NCBI GenBank assembly: GCA_015486895.1
Contig: WFQT01000323.1
Location: forward strand, 1 to 21,588
DNA from: Anaerolineae bacterium
GTDB taxonomy: Bacteria > Chloroflexota > Anaerolineae > JAADDB01
DNA: 21,588 nt
Direction: 5' to 3'
In this document: positions 1 to 6,970 of the stretch, in pieces
Layout: each line of letters opens with the position of its first letter
Position numbering within the stretch: position 1 is the first letter of the stretch
The notes under the pieces: model-generated
Database searches by the model: none
What the model was told of the DNA's origin: nothing
The model's input: the letters and a program-made list of their open reading frames with translations, nothing else
Made by a program: the position numbers and the translations under genes

Positions 1-221
1 ACATGGGCTGGCCGGAAGGTGAAGTATTGGTGGTACGAGCTAATGCGTGTGCCGGAGGCGAGAGCTTACAGGAGAGCCGGATGCGGGAAATCCGCATGTC
101 CGGTTCGATGAGGGGGAGCTGGGACGTAGTGTAGGGCATGAAGGTGATTAGGCACGCAGGAGAAATCCGGGAACGGGGCTAACCTGGAGCCTACACACTG
201 TTACCCAGCTCTCTACTCTAC
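1..221 (+). mobile_element. Group II intron, 3' end (partial)
   Basis: This is the 3' end of a group II self-splicing intron that enters from outside the window. A canonical domain V hairpin lies at 74-106. Domain VI follows: 116-123 (GAGCTGGG) pairs perfectly with 204-211 (CCCAGCTC), and 129-135 (GTGTAGG) pairs with 190-196 (CCTACAC), leaving a long apical insertion. The sequence then ends in CTACTCTAC at about 213-221, a typical 3' end for bacterial introns, especially IIC-like ones. The maturase/reverse transcriptase would lie upstream. Positions 1-73 have open frames, but none shows recognisable maturase motifs. The exact 3' splice site is inferred to within one or two bases. Confidence 0.8.
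74..106 (+). ncRNA. Group II intron domain V catalytic hairpin
   Basis: A 33-nt hairpin. GAGCCGGA (74-81) pairs with TCCGGTTC (99-106), including one G-U pair. A two-base TG bulge at 97-98 follows the upper stem, TGCGG against CCGCA, capped by a GAAA-type loop. The AGC catalytic triad is at 75-77. This is the most conserved part of group II introns and is the main support for the intron call. Confidence 0.85.
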
Positions 222-260
222 CGTTGATCTGCGTCCCATTTTTATTTTAAGGGAGTTATC

Positions 261-296
261 ATGAGCCTGCGGCACACCACAGCGGATGAAAATTAA
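261..296 (+). other. Mini-ORF (11 codons) between intron and dehydratase
   Basis: ATG at 261 is preceded by GGGAG at 251-255 and reads 11 residues (MSLRHTTADEN) to TAA. The sequence before it (223-242, gttgatctgcgtcccatttt) is a diverged copy of the sequence before the next gene (315-334, gttaatctgcgttctatttt). It may be a leader peptide, the remains of a gene start, or chance. No function is assigned. Confidence 0.2.
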
Positions 297-347
297 GATC
301 AGCGTGCATCAGCGTTAATCTGCGTTCTATTTTCAGAGGAGAAAAGT

Positions 348-1346
348 ATGTCCCATTCATTTTGGTCTGGCCGGTCATTGCTTGTTACTGGTGCCGGCGG
401 TTTTATCGGCAGTCATTTAGTTGAAACGTTGGTCCGGCAAGGTGCCACCGTCCGTGCTTTTGTGCGCTACAACTCTCGCGGTGATTGGGGGTTGCTTTCG
501 CTTTTGCCCGCCAATCTCCTGAATGAAGTGCAGGTCATCGCCGGCGACCTGCGCGACTTGAACGCCGTGAGCCGAGCCATGTCGGGTGTCTCGCATGTTT
601 TTCACTTGGGCGCCCTGATCGCTATTCCGTATTCCTATGAACATCCTTTAGAAGTGGTGGAAACCAACGTCTTGGGCACGGTAAACGTGCTGCTGGCTGC
701 CCGTATTCAAAGCGTCGAACGCGTGGTGCACACATCGACCAGCGAGGTGTACGGTACCGCTCTGCGGGTTCCCATCGACGAAAGCCATCCTTTGCAAGGC
801 CAATCGCCGTACTCCGCCAGCAAAATCGGCGCGGATAAATTGGCCGAGAGCTTTTACCGCTCTTATGATCTGCCGGTGGTGACGATCCGGCCGTTCAACA
901 CTTATGGTCCCCGTCAATCCACCCGCGCCGTCATTCCGACCATCATTACTCAGGCTCTCGGCCGGCCTGTCATCCGTTTGGGCAATCTGGAAGCGCGTCG
1001 CGATCTGACCTATGTCAGCGATACGGTGAATGGCTTTCTCAAAGGAGCGGAAGTCGCAGACATTGCAGGGGAAACCTTCAATTTGGGCACAGGCACGGAA
1101 ATTAGCATTGGCCAATTAGCCCAGGAGATTCTCTCCCTCCTCGGTAAAGAGATACCCATAGAGATCGACCCGGCCCGTCTGCGCCCCGGCAAAAGTGAAG
1201 TGCAGCGCCTTCTTTCCGATAATAGCCACGCTCGGGAAGGCCTGGGCTGGCAGCCGCAGGTTTCTTTGCGCGAGGGATTGCGCTATACCATTGATTGGGT
1301 TGCGGAGCACTTAGGACTGTATCGTCCGGGGGAATATCATATTTAG
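348..1346 (+). CDS. legB: NAD-dependent sugar-nucleotide 4,6-dehydratase (LegB-like)
   Basis: A 332-residue extended short-chain dehydrogenase. It probably oxidises and dehydrates a GDP- or UDP-linked N-acetylhexosamine to the 4-keto-6-deoxy sugar in the cytoplasm. The NAD-binding glycine motif GAGGFIG is at residues 15-21. The substrate loop HTSTSEVYG is at 128-136 and the catalytic Tyr155 and Lys159 lie in YSASK. The stretches LIAIPYSYEHP (90-100) and RPFNTYGPRQS are typical of LegB, the dehydratase of GDP-sugar legionaminic acid synthesis, so the symbol is given by resemblance. The start is set by AGAGGAG at 335-341, six bases before ATG. A nucleotidyltransferase and an aminotransferase follow, which would supply the substrate and use the product. 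The true nucleotide (GDP or UDP) cannot be read from sequence alone. Confidence 0.88.
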   Translation: MSHSFWSGRSLLVTGAGGFIGSHLVETLVRQGATVRAFVRYNSRGDWGLLSLLPANLLNEVQVIAGDLRDLNAVSRAMSGVSHVFHLGALIAIPYSYEHPLEVVETNVLGTVNVLLAARIQSVERVVHTSTSEVYGTALRVPIDESHPLQGQSPYSASKIGADKLAESFYRSYDLPVVTIRPFNTYGPRQSTRAVIPTIITQALGRPVIRLGNLEARRDLTYVSDTVNGFLKGAEVADIAGETFNLGTGTEISIGQLAQEILSLLGKEIPIEIDPARLRPGKSEVQRLLSDNSHAREGLGWQPQVSLREGLRYTIDWVAEHLGLYRPGEYHI

Positions 1347-1470
1347 TACCGCGATAAGTATCTTCTCAATGACTTGCAGTGCTGCAGATTTGGCTGTTCA
1401 TTTAGCCCTCTTCTTTTTCGTTTCGTCATGTTCGACATTCTTTCCCTCTTCATAACTATGAGGAGGATTG

Positions 1471-1503
1471 ACACCTTCCAGGTCTCCGAGACCTGCAAGG
1501 TGT
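1471..1503. repeat. 33-bp palindromic repeat
   Basis: ACACCTTCCAGGTCTC (1471-1486) and GAGACCTGCAAGGTGT (1488-1503) are inverted copies with one mismatched pair around a single central base. Near-perfect 16-bp arms of this kind suggest a dispersed REP-like or cruciform element. There is no T-run for a simple terminator. Confidence 0.7.
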
Positions 1504-1529
1504 GTACGGGGGGCGCGAATACGCTGATG

Positions 1530-1581
1530 CGTAAGGGCGAGATGTTCAACTTCTCTCAGAAGTTGAACATCTTCACTTACG
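1530..1581. repeat. Palindromic repeat, AGAAGTTGAAC family
   Basis: AGATGTTCAACTTCT (1540-1554) is perfectly complementary to AGAAGTTGAACATCT (1558-1572) across a three-base loop. An outer stem, CGTAAG (1530-1535) with CTTACG (1576-1581), extends it. The core AACTTCT/AGAAGTT is shared with the palindrome at 6772-6804, so the two look like members of one dispersed family. Confidence 0.75.
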
Positions 1582-1752
1582 AAGCCATCTCCTTTACTGA
1601 CGTTGGAAATTGCCTGACCAAAAAGAGGGTCGCACCGACGCTTCGCTAACTCTGACATCATCGGGCTAATTTCTCGACCGTTGTCCTTTTTGTTTGCGTA
1701 CGGAGTTGGCGCTAATCAGCGCCCTATTTTAATAGATTGGGAGTGTTGGCTT

Positions 1753-2469
1753 ATGAAAGCAGTTATCTTGGCAGGGGGCCGAGGCACACGTCTGGCACCT
1801 TATACCAAAATTCTTCCTAAACCCCTTATGCCTATTGGTGATTTGCCGATTTTAGAGATACTGTTACGCCAAATGAAACGCTCTGGGGTGGATGAGGTCA
1901 TATTGACCGTTGGCCATTTAGCCGAATTGCTGCATGCTTTTTTCAACGATGGTTCCCGCTGGGGACTGAAAATCAACTATAGTTTGGAAGATAAGCCGTT
2001 GGGGACGGCTGGCCCACTTTACTTAGTGCGGGACCAACTCACAGAGACTTTCATGGTCTCGAATGGGGATGTGCTAACGACGTTGGATATGCGCGATCTG
2101 GTGCGTTTTCACCGGCAATCCGGTGCCGTGGCGACCATTGCCATGCACAAACGCCAGGTCAAAATTGATTTGGGGGTGCTCCAACTGAACGGGTCTAATG
2201 ACCTCGTGGGCTATATTGAAAAGCCCACCTACGATTTTCACGTCAGCATGGGTATTTACATCTTTGAGCCTCGCGTGCTGGACTATATCTCTGAGAACAC
2301 CTACTTTGACTTTCCAGATTTAGTGTTGAAAATGCTGGATGCCCAGGAGCGGGTGGTCGGCTATCCTTTTGATGGCTATTGGCAAGACCTGGGTAGGCCT
2401 GGCGATTACGAGCAGGCTGTTGAGGATTTTGAGGCCTTGCGGCCTCTGATTTTAGGAGATGAAGCATGA
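1753..2469 (+). CDS. Sugar-phosphate nucleotidyltransferase (PtmE/RmlA-like)
   Basis: A 238-residue cytoplasmic enzyme of the NTP_transferase family that joins a sugar 1-phosphate to NTP to give an NDP-sugar. The signature LAGGRGTRL is at residues 6-14, followed by LPKPLMPIGD at 21-30. The metal-binding aspartate is in SNGDVL (103-108). The protein has a single Rossmann-like domain with no C-terminal beta-helix, as in short GDP- or glucose-1-phosphate-type transferases. A longer reading from a TTG at 1681 is possible, but ATG 1753 starts directly at the conserved MKAVILAGG and has GGGAG upstream at 1739-1743. Its stop overlaps the aminotransferase start (ATGA), indicating translational coupling. 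With a LegB-like dehydratase before it, PtmE (GDP-glucosamine formation) is a reasonable analogue, but substrate is not proven. Confidence 0.82.
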   Translation: MKAVILAGGRGTRLAPYTKILPKPLMPIGDLPILEILLRQMKRSGVDEVILTVGHLAELLHAFFNDGSRWGLKINYSLEDKPLGTAGPLYLVRDQLTETFMVSNGDVLTTLDMRDLVRFHRQSGAVATIAMHKRQVKIDLGVLQLNGSNDLVGYIEKPTYDFHVSMGIYIFEPRVLDYISENTYFDFPDLVLKMLDAQERVVGYPFDGYWQDLGRPGDYEQAVEDFEALRPLILGDEA

Positions 2470-3596
2470 ATTGGCGCGTTACACTCTCGGACCTGAATTA
2501 CGGTCCGGAGGAGGAACAAGCAGTTCTGGAGGTGTTGCACAGTCGCTGGCTGACGATGGGCAGTGTGACGCAGAAATTCGAACGGCGATTCGCCGACTTT
2601 GTTGGTGCTAAGCATGCTGTCGCTGTTAGTAATGCAACGGTTGCACTGCATTTGGCCAATCTGGCGCTGGGCATTGGTCCCGGCGATGAGGTCATTGTGC
2701 CTTCTTTGACTTTCGTAGCTACGGCTAATGCCGTGCTGTACACTGGTGCCGAGGTGCGCTTCGCCGATATCTTGGGCCCGGAGTCTTTGAATATGGCACT
2801 TACTTCTATCGAGGCCCAGATCACGCCGCGCACAAAAGCTATTGTTGTCGTACATTATGCCGGCTATCCTTGTCCTATGCCTGCAATCACGGCTCTTGCC
2901 GAGCAGCATGGGCTGGCTATCATCGAGGATGCCGCCCATGCTCCGGGAGCTAGCTTGCAAAGGCGAGCGCTGGGAACCTGGGGTGATGTGGGGTGCTTCA
3001 GCTTTTTCTCGAACAAAAACCTGGCCACCGGTGAGGGCGGGATGTTGGTAACAAACAGGGATGACGTGGCTGCAAAAGTGCGCCTTCTCCGCTCGCACGG
3101 CATGACGACCATGACCTTGGACAGGCATCAAGGGCATGCCTATTCTTATGATGTTGTAGATTTGGGCTATAATTATCGCATTGATGAACTGCGCTCGGCG
3201 CTGGGTTTGGTTCAATTAAGCAAACTTCCGGCGAGCAATGCCCGACGCCAGGCTATTACGGAAGCGTACTGGCAAGCCTTTCAGGGTACCGACTTAGGGT
3301 TACCCTTCCAGAACGCCAGTGGAGAATCGGCCCACCACATTTTCCCCATATTGCTCCCGGAACGTCTTGAGCGTCGGGCATTTATCGACCGGATGCGGGC
3401 AGCGGGAATTCAGACCAGTATTCACTATCCCCCTATCCACACTTTTTCTTATTATCGACAACGTTATCCTTCAGTTGCCTTGCCTGTTACCGAAGAAATC
3501 GCTGCCCGGGAGGTGACTCTACCCCTTTATCCGGGCATGACGGATGAAATGGTCGCCTTGGTGGTGGAAGCAGTCCTCGCTTCGATCAAACTCTGA
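2466..3596 (+). CDS. DegT/DnrJ/EryC1/StrS PLP sugar aminotransferase
   Basis: A 376-residue fold-type I PLP enzyme that transfers an amino group, usually from glutamate, to a keto sugar nucleotide. It most likely uses the 4-keto-6-deoxy product of the LegB-like enzyme. The PLP-contacting EDAAHAPGA motif is at residues 154-162. The Schiff-base lysine is Lys184 in SFFSNKNLATGEGG. An N-terminal VSNATVALHLA segment (54-64) binds the cofactor phosphate. Length is normal for the family. The ATG overlaps the previous stop by four bases. It could be LegC-like, PerA-like or ArnB-like. The class is clear, the exact sugar is not. Confidence 0.9.
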   Translation: MNWRVTLSDLNYGPEEEQAVLEVLHSRWLTMGSVTQKFERRFADFVGAKHAVAVSNATVALHLANLALGIGPGDEVIVPSLTFVATANAVLYTGAEVRFADILGPESLNMALTSIEAQITPRTKAIVVVHYAGYPCPMPAITALAEQHGLAIIEDAAHAPGASLQRRALGTWGDVGCFSFFSNKNLATGEGGMLVTNRDDVAAKVRLLRSHGMTTMTLDRHQGHAYSYDVVDLGYNYRIDELRSALGLVQLSKLPASNARRQAITEAYWQAFQGTDLGLPFQNASGESAHHIFPILLPERLERRAFIDRMRAAGIQTSIHYPPIHTFSYYRQRYPSVALPVTEEIAAREVTLPLYPGMTDEMVALVVEAVLASIKL

Positions 3597-4020
3597 GCGT
3601 TCTTGATGAATGAGCGGTACTTCCTTCTGGACTCTGGCCTTCTAGTTTTAGCCGCGGAAAGAAATAGAACTTCCCAGATTTGGACCGAAAGGCGAGGGGG
3701 AAACATGTGTTTGGCCTGGCAATGTGTAGGAAGATCGTTTGGGCGAACTAGGGTTCAAGCCTCTCGGAGCCGGCACGATTTTGATTGCTACAAGCCTGGC
3801 TCTGCTCACATCGTAGCGGCTGACACCGCACCTGATGGCGAGACCCGACACGTCAGATGTTGCCGAAACTGGTCGAAGATCAACGGGGAGGGGGTAATCT
3901 TCGACGGCCTTCGGCCCCGGGCCCGTGGTGGTGATTTTAATCGCTATGACTTGAGGCCTGTGCGTTGGACCGGCAAATAGGGAAGTAAATTATAGACGCC
4001 GACTTGGGGTATGGGGATAT
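3597..4020. other. Spacer, possibly a decayed gene
   Basis: These 424 bases contain a 125-residue forward ORF (3603-3980), rich in Arg and Cys, with no family resemblance, no membrane pattern and no clear ribosome binding site. A second forward frame near 3765-3830 reads a short hydrophobic run (GTILIATSLALLTS) between stops, which could be the relic of a membrane protein. No promoter, terminator or repeat is evident. Confidence 0.35.
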
Positions 4021-5310
4021 GTGCGGTTGATTAATCGAATTCGGACATTTGCAGTTACTTTCTCTGCCGTCGAACTGTGGGTCGTAGCGGCGGTCGTGGC
4101 TGTCGGCGCCGTTTCGGCGCGCGTTTTGCCGTTCGCGTTGGGCCTTGCAGCTTTCTTCTGGCTCGTCCGCTGGCTGGCATTCGGCCGTCTGACCGTCCGG
4201 ACACCGGGCGACTGGGCGCTTGGTTTGCTCGTTCTGATGCTCCCTGTAACACTATGGGCCACTGCTTTGCCGGAAGTGACCTGGCCAGCCGTGTTGCGAG
4301 TTTTGGCCGGCATAGCGCTCTTTTATAGTATTGTGAATTGGGCTTCCTCGTGGGCACGGCTTTGGTTAATTGCCATGGGCTTAGTCGTGACCGGTTTATC
4401 GTTAGCTTTGCTGGCTCCTGTCACCGTGGATTGGTCTCTGGGCAAGTTGCATATTTTCCATTTGGTTTATCAACATTTTCCGTTGCTTCTGGGGAGCTCC
4501 GTGAATGCAAACGTGATGGGGGGCTCTATCGCGTTCTTATCGCCCCTGACGCTGGCTTTTCTTGTATTTGACTTTCGACCCCTTGACGGTAACCGGTTAC
4601 GAAGACGTGGAATCAGGGGAGTCGCAACAGGTTTATTGCTAATATCGTTGCTTGTCATGTTGTCTATCCTGGCCCTGACGCAGTCCCGTGGTGCTTATAT
4701 GGGGGCCGCGATGGGGCTTGGCCTTGTCATTCTTTTGCGCTGGCCCCGTTTCACACTCGGCCTTGTCGTTCTGGCTGCCGCCGGTGCGGGTTTTGTCTTG
4801 TATCATTTTGGCCCTAAAGCTGTAGTTGATGCTCTGCTCACGACGCAAACTATCGGTGGGCTGGATGGCCGTCTGGAAATCTGGTCGCGTGCCTTATACA
4901 TGATCCAGGATTTCTCTTTCACCGGCATTGGCATGGGCAGTTTTCAGAAAGTTGCTAATCTTCTTTATCCCTTCTTCATATACGGTCCCAATGCACAGAT
5001 TCCGCACGCTCACAACCTGTTCCTGCAAGTTGCCGTCGATTTGGGCATACCCGGTTTCATTGCCTGGTTGAGCCTCTTGTTATTGGCGATTTTTGTCGCC
5101 TGGCGTGTCTACTGGCGTGGGAAGGTCAGTGGTGATCGCTGGCTGCTCGGCCTCGGCGCCGGTCTGTTGGGAAGTCAAGCCGCGCTGGTGGTCCACGGTC
5201 TGACCGACGCCGTCATCTGGGGCACGCGGCCGGCCGTGTTGGTGTGGGCTGTGTGGGGATTGGCGATGGCAGCTCACAATCTGGTCGCCCGGCGGGGCGT
5301 AGCCGCCTGA
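4021..5310 (+). CDS. O-antigen ligase / Wzy-type polymerase
   Basis: A 429-residue polytopic inner-membrane protein with about ten hydrophobic segments, of the Wzy_C (PF04932) type. These proteins polymerise repeat units or ligate glycan to a lipid or protein carrier outside the membrane. The diagnostic core is TQSRGAYMG (about residue 220) and the following periplasmic loop: GLDGRLEIWSRAL, GIGMGSF and IPHAHNLFLQVAVDLG. The conserved loop Arg/Glu and the His-Asn pair are all present. The start is GTG at 4021, next to TGGGGATAT. It sits 424 bp after the aminotransferase on the same strand and completes a glycan block, although no glycosyltransferase is present in the window. Ligase and polymerase cannot be separated by sequence here. 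Confidence 0.85.
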   Translation: MRLINRIRTFAVTFSAVELWVVAAVVAVGAVSARVLPFALGLAAFFWLVRWLAFGRLTVRTPGDWALGLLVLMLPVTLWATALPEVTWPAVLRVLAGIALFYSIVNWASSWARLWLIAMGLVVTGLSLALLAPVTVDWSLGKLHIFHLVYQHFPLLLGSSVNANVMGGSIAFLSPLTLAFLVFDFRPLDGNRLRRRGIRGVATGLLLISLLVMLSILALTQSRGAYMGAAMGLGLVILLRWPRFTLGLVVLAAAGAGFVLYHFGPKAVVDALLTTQTIGGLDGRLEIWSRALYMIQDFSFTGIGMGSFQKVANLLYPFFIYGPNAQIPHAHNLFLQVAVDLGIPGFIAWLSLLLLAIFVAWRVYWRGKVSGDRWLLGLGAGLLGSQAALVVHGLTDAVIWGTRPAVLVWAVWGLAMAAHNLVARRGVAA

Positions 5311-5353
5311 TTTTGTCAAGGACCGTGTAGGTGAGGATGGAAGATGGAAAGGG

Positions 5354-5424
5354 GAGAGTGGAAAGGGGATGAGCGTCTTCATTCTTCATGACCCGTCCTC
5401 CCCCTTCTACTCTCTATTTTCTCT
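5354..5424 (+). terminator. Possible terminator after O-antigen ligase
   Basis: GAGAGTGGAAAGGGG (5354-5368) and CCCCTTCTACTCTC (5401-5414) form an imperfect 14-bp stem of purines against pyrimidines, with a 32-base loop. It is followed by the T-rich TATTTTCTCTT. The position between the ligase and the hicB gene fits transcription termination. The large loop makes it weak. Confidence 0.35.
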
Positions 5425-5441
5425 TGACTTCATGGGGGTGG

Positions 5442-5447
5442 TATACT
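5442..5447 (+). promoter_or_regulatory. Possible -10 box for hicBA
   Basis: TATACT lies 47 bases before the hicB start. TTGACT at 5424-5429 is only 12 bases upstream, too close for a standard sigma-70 pair, so the -35 element is uncertain. Confidence 0.3.
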
Positions 5448-5494
5448 GGAGTGTGTAGCGGTGCGGGTTTTGTGTTATTTTGGAGGATTATGAC

Positions 5495-5749
5495 ATGTGC
5501 GACACGAAGACAGTATTACTCTCGCTGGTTGTAGCAGCAAACGACGGTGGCTATCTGGCTCGCTGTCCGGGCATCCAGGGGGCGTTTGCCGAAGGGGATA
5601 CCATTGAGGAGGCCATTTTCAACTGCGTGGATGTGGTGAAAATGATTGCCGAGTACCGCGCCGAACGGGGCGAACCTCTGGCCGCTCATGTGCTGGAGAT
5701 GACACCGGAGACGCAGGTAGCCGTGTCTATTCCTGTGGGAGTCGGCTGA
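5495..5749 (+). CDS. hicB: HicB-family antitoxin
   Basis: An 84-residue antitoxin-like protein with the degraded RNase-H-like fold of HicB (PF15919). The core VVAANDGGYLARCPGIQGAFAEG is followed by DTIEEAIFNCVDVVKMIAEY, matching the strand-strand-helix layout of the family. It should bind and silence HicA and may repress its own operon. ATG 5495 is favoured over TTG 5480 because GGAGG at 5482-5486 lies eight bases before it. The stop overlaps the hicA ATG. Because the partner toxin is interrupted, the antitoxin may be orphaned. Confidence 0.88.
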   Translation: MCDTKTVLLSLVVAANDGGYLARCPGIQGAFAEGDTIEEAIFNCVDVVKMIAEYRAERGEPLAAHVLEMTPETQVAVSIPVGVG

Positions 5750-5976
5750 TGGCTAGGCTGCGGGAGCTAAGCTACCGGGAGATCACGCAGCGATTGCGCA
5801 AGTTAGGGTTCAGGTTCTATCGCTAGGGCAAAGGTTCCCACGAATTGTGGGTGCGTGACGATGATGGTCGGGTTGTCCCTGTTCCCCGTCACAAAGGCAA
5901 GGCGATTCGTAAAGGAACGGTGCGGGCTATCATTCAGGAGGTCGGTGTCAGCGTTGAAGAGTTCATGGAACTGTAG
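5749..5976 (+). pseudogene. hicA: HicA mRNA interferase toxin, interrupted by amber codon
   Basis: The frame encodes a complete 75-codon HicA-type dsRBD-like RNase except for TAG at codon 26 (5824-5826). Reading through it gives GFRFYR-stop-GKGSHELWV, where intact HicA proteins usually carry Gln before GKGSH. CAG to TAG is a single C-to-T change. The catalytic His31 in GSHE and the RHKGKAIRKGTVRAII segment are intact, so the break looks recent. It overlaps hicB by one base (TGATG). A sequencing error or amber read-through are alternatives. Confidence 0.8.
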
Positions 5977-6003
5977 GAAGTTGAGGAAGAAACGGTGAAA
6001 ACT

Positions 6004-6147
6004 ATGTCAAAACCCAGTCGAGTCTTGCTCACACCCCTGGCCAGCAGCGATGACCAGAGGCGTTTCGTTGGCATTGCCACATGGGATCCTGGGCCTGAGG
6101 AGATCGTGGACACTGTGAATAGCGTTATTGTTGCCTCGTCGGGGTGA
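6004..6147 (+). CDS. Small hypothetical protein (47 aa)
   Basis: ATG 6004 (or GTG 5995) starts a 47-residue ORF ending in VIVASSG. The TGA at 6145-6147 overlaps the GTG start of the next ORF (GTGA), which suggests translational coupling. No domain or membrane segment is visible and there is no strong ribosome binding site. It lies 27 bases after the hicA frame. It could be a real short gene or the remains of a longer one. Confidence 0.35.
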   Translation: MSKPSRVLLTPLASSDDQRRFVGIATWDPGPEEIVDTVNSVIVASSG

Positions 6148-6434
6148 TAGTGATTGACTGGTTTCAGTTATTGACGAATGCCATCTGGATATTGGGGCTG
6201 GCTGTCCTGCTGGCTGGATTGAGTTATGCTTCTTATCAGGCAGCAGGCGCGAAGCGTTCATTTCGCCGACAATTGCAAATGCCAGGCTTCAATTTGGTTT
6301 CTTCTCTTGGTCTCCTCCTCTTTTGCGTAGGCTTAGCAGCTACTGGCAACCAGAGCTGGTGGAAATCAGTTGTGTGGTCTCTTTTGGCCCTAGCTTTTGC
6401 CTGGCAAGCCTGGGTAGCTATCCGGCAGCGTTGA
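6144..6434 (+). CDS. Small membrane protein, hypothetical
   Basis: A 96-residue protein with about three hydrophobic segments: residues 7-30 (LLTNAIWILGLAVLLAGLSY region), 50-67 (NLVSSLGLLLFCVGLAA) and 74-93 (SVVWSLLALAFAWQAWVAI). A basic loop (AKRSFRRQ) between the first two suggests a cytoplasmic side. It starts at GTG 6144, overlapping the previous stop by four bases. I do not recognise the family. Composition and length favour a real integral membrane protein. Confidence 0.55.
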   Translation: MIVIDWFQLLTNAIWILGLAVLLAGLSYASYQAAGAKRSFRRQLQMPGFNLVSSLGLLLFCVGLAATGNQSWWKSVVWSLLALAFAWQAWVAIRQR

Positions 6435-6771
6435 GGTTGTGCGGAATCCGGGACGGAAGACGCTGCCATGCAGTGACGGCCCCGAAAGGGCTTTCATATT
6501 GTTGACTGATCTCTTTTGAAGATAGAACGTTGATTAACGCTGCTCTCAAATATATTGTTCAGGCAGTACGAAGATTCTTGTTATTAGACCCGGTTCATAC
6601 TATTGGCTACTATCCAGCGCATACTAACGCACGGCGACAACACTATGTAAGCGCTCGTTGCTAACAGGATGACGATAGTTGGCAGCGAGACGGTAGTATT
6701 TGGTCAGTCCTGATTTGAGTGATTGGAGAGATCGCATCGATCAGGGGCAGGCGTAGGGCCACCTTCGGCGC

Positions 6772-6804
6772 AGAAGTTCAACTTCTTCAAGAAGTTGAAC
6801 TTCT
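6772..6804. repeat. Perfect 33-bp palindrome
   Basis: AGAAGTTCAACTTCTT (6772-6787) and AAGAAGTTGAACTTCT (6789-6804) are exact inverted copies around C6788. It shares its AACTTCT/AGAAGTT core with the palindrome at 1530-1581. Each arm is itself nearly self-complementary. Confidence 0.8.
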
Positions 6805-6824
6805 ATTTACAGGTTGTGAAATCC

Positions 6825-6842
6825 AGTCGCCGGAGGGCGACT
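6825..6842. repeat. Short hairpin AGTCGCC-GGAG-GGCGACT
   Basis: A 7-bp perfect stem with a 4-base loop, immediately upstream of the 23-bp tandem array. It has the same design as the AATCGCC-CTAC-GGCGATT hairpins at 8345-8362 and in the next copy of that array, suggesting one family of short mobile or REP-like hairpins. Confidence 0.55.
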
Positions 6843-6862
6843 TTGTAGATGTTGGCGCGACT

Positions 6863-6951
6863 TCCAGTCGCCGGAAAGTGGAACCTCCAGTCGCCGGAAA
6901 GTGGAAGCTCCAGTCGCCGGAAAGTGGAACCTCCAGTCGCCGGAAAGCGGA
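6863..6951. repeat. 23-bp direct tandem repeat, about 3.9 copies
   Basis: Copies start at 6863, 6886, 6909 and 6932, each beginning TCCAGTCGCCGGAAAGTGGA. Copies differ at only one or two bases. A degenerate half-copy is at 6822. The array ends at a GGAGGG (6949-6954) that may serve as ribosome binding site for the downstream gene. Confidence 0.85.
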
Positions 6952-6970
6952 GGGCTACGGCATTCATGTG

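Larger units (their letters stand above)
1347..1752. other. Intergenic spacer with palindromic repeats
   Basis: This 406-bp spacer holds no convincing gene. ORFs of 68-91 residues on both strands read through the two palindromes listed separately and show no family resemblance or good ribosome binding sites. The remaining sequence shows no clear promoter. It separates the dehydratase from the next two genes, which overlap each other. Confidence 0.55.
6435..6970. other. Repeat-rich spacer before nucleotidyltransferase
   Basis: This spacer holds no convincing gene. A short GCCC/GGGC hairpin with a TTTC tail (about 6480-6495) may weakly terminate the upstream gene. From 6772 onward it contains a perfect 16-bp-arm palindrome, a small hairpin and a 23-bp tandem repeat, listed separately. 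An open frame runs in from 6719 to the downstream gene, but its first 84 codons translate the repeats (QSPE, TSSRRKVEPPV) and are probably not protein. Confidence 0.55.

Noticed and set aside
1..130. Open frame from position 3 through domain V as a protein end
   Set aside because: The sequence folds as intron domains V and VI, and the translation has no recognisable motif.
1374..1649. 91-residue ORF as a gene
   Set aside because: It reads through two palindromes and shows no protein-like pattern.
3603..3980. 125-residue ORF as a gene
   Set aside because: Its composition is unlike the neighbours, there is no family resemblance and no ribosome binding site.
5424..5447. TTGACT/TATACT as a full sigma-70 promoter
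   Set aside because: The spacer is only 12 bases; just the -10 box was kept, at low confidence.
6863..6951. CRISPR array
   Set aside because: The 23-bp units are contiguous with no unique spacers, and no cas genes are present.
6719..6970. N-terminal extension of the nucleotidyltransferase
   Set aside because: It translates a palindrome and a tandem repeat, and the family-like sequence starts after 6971.
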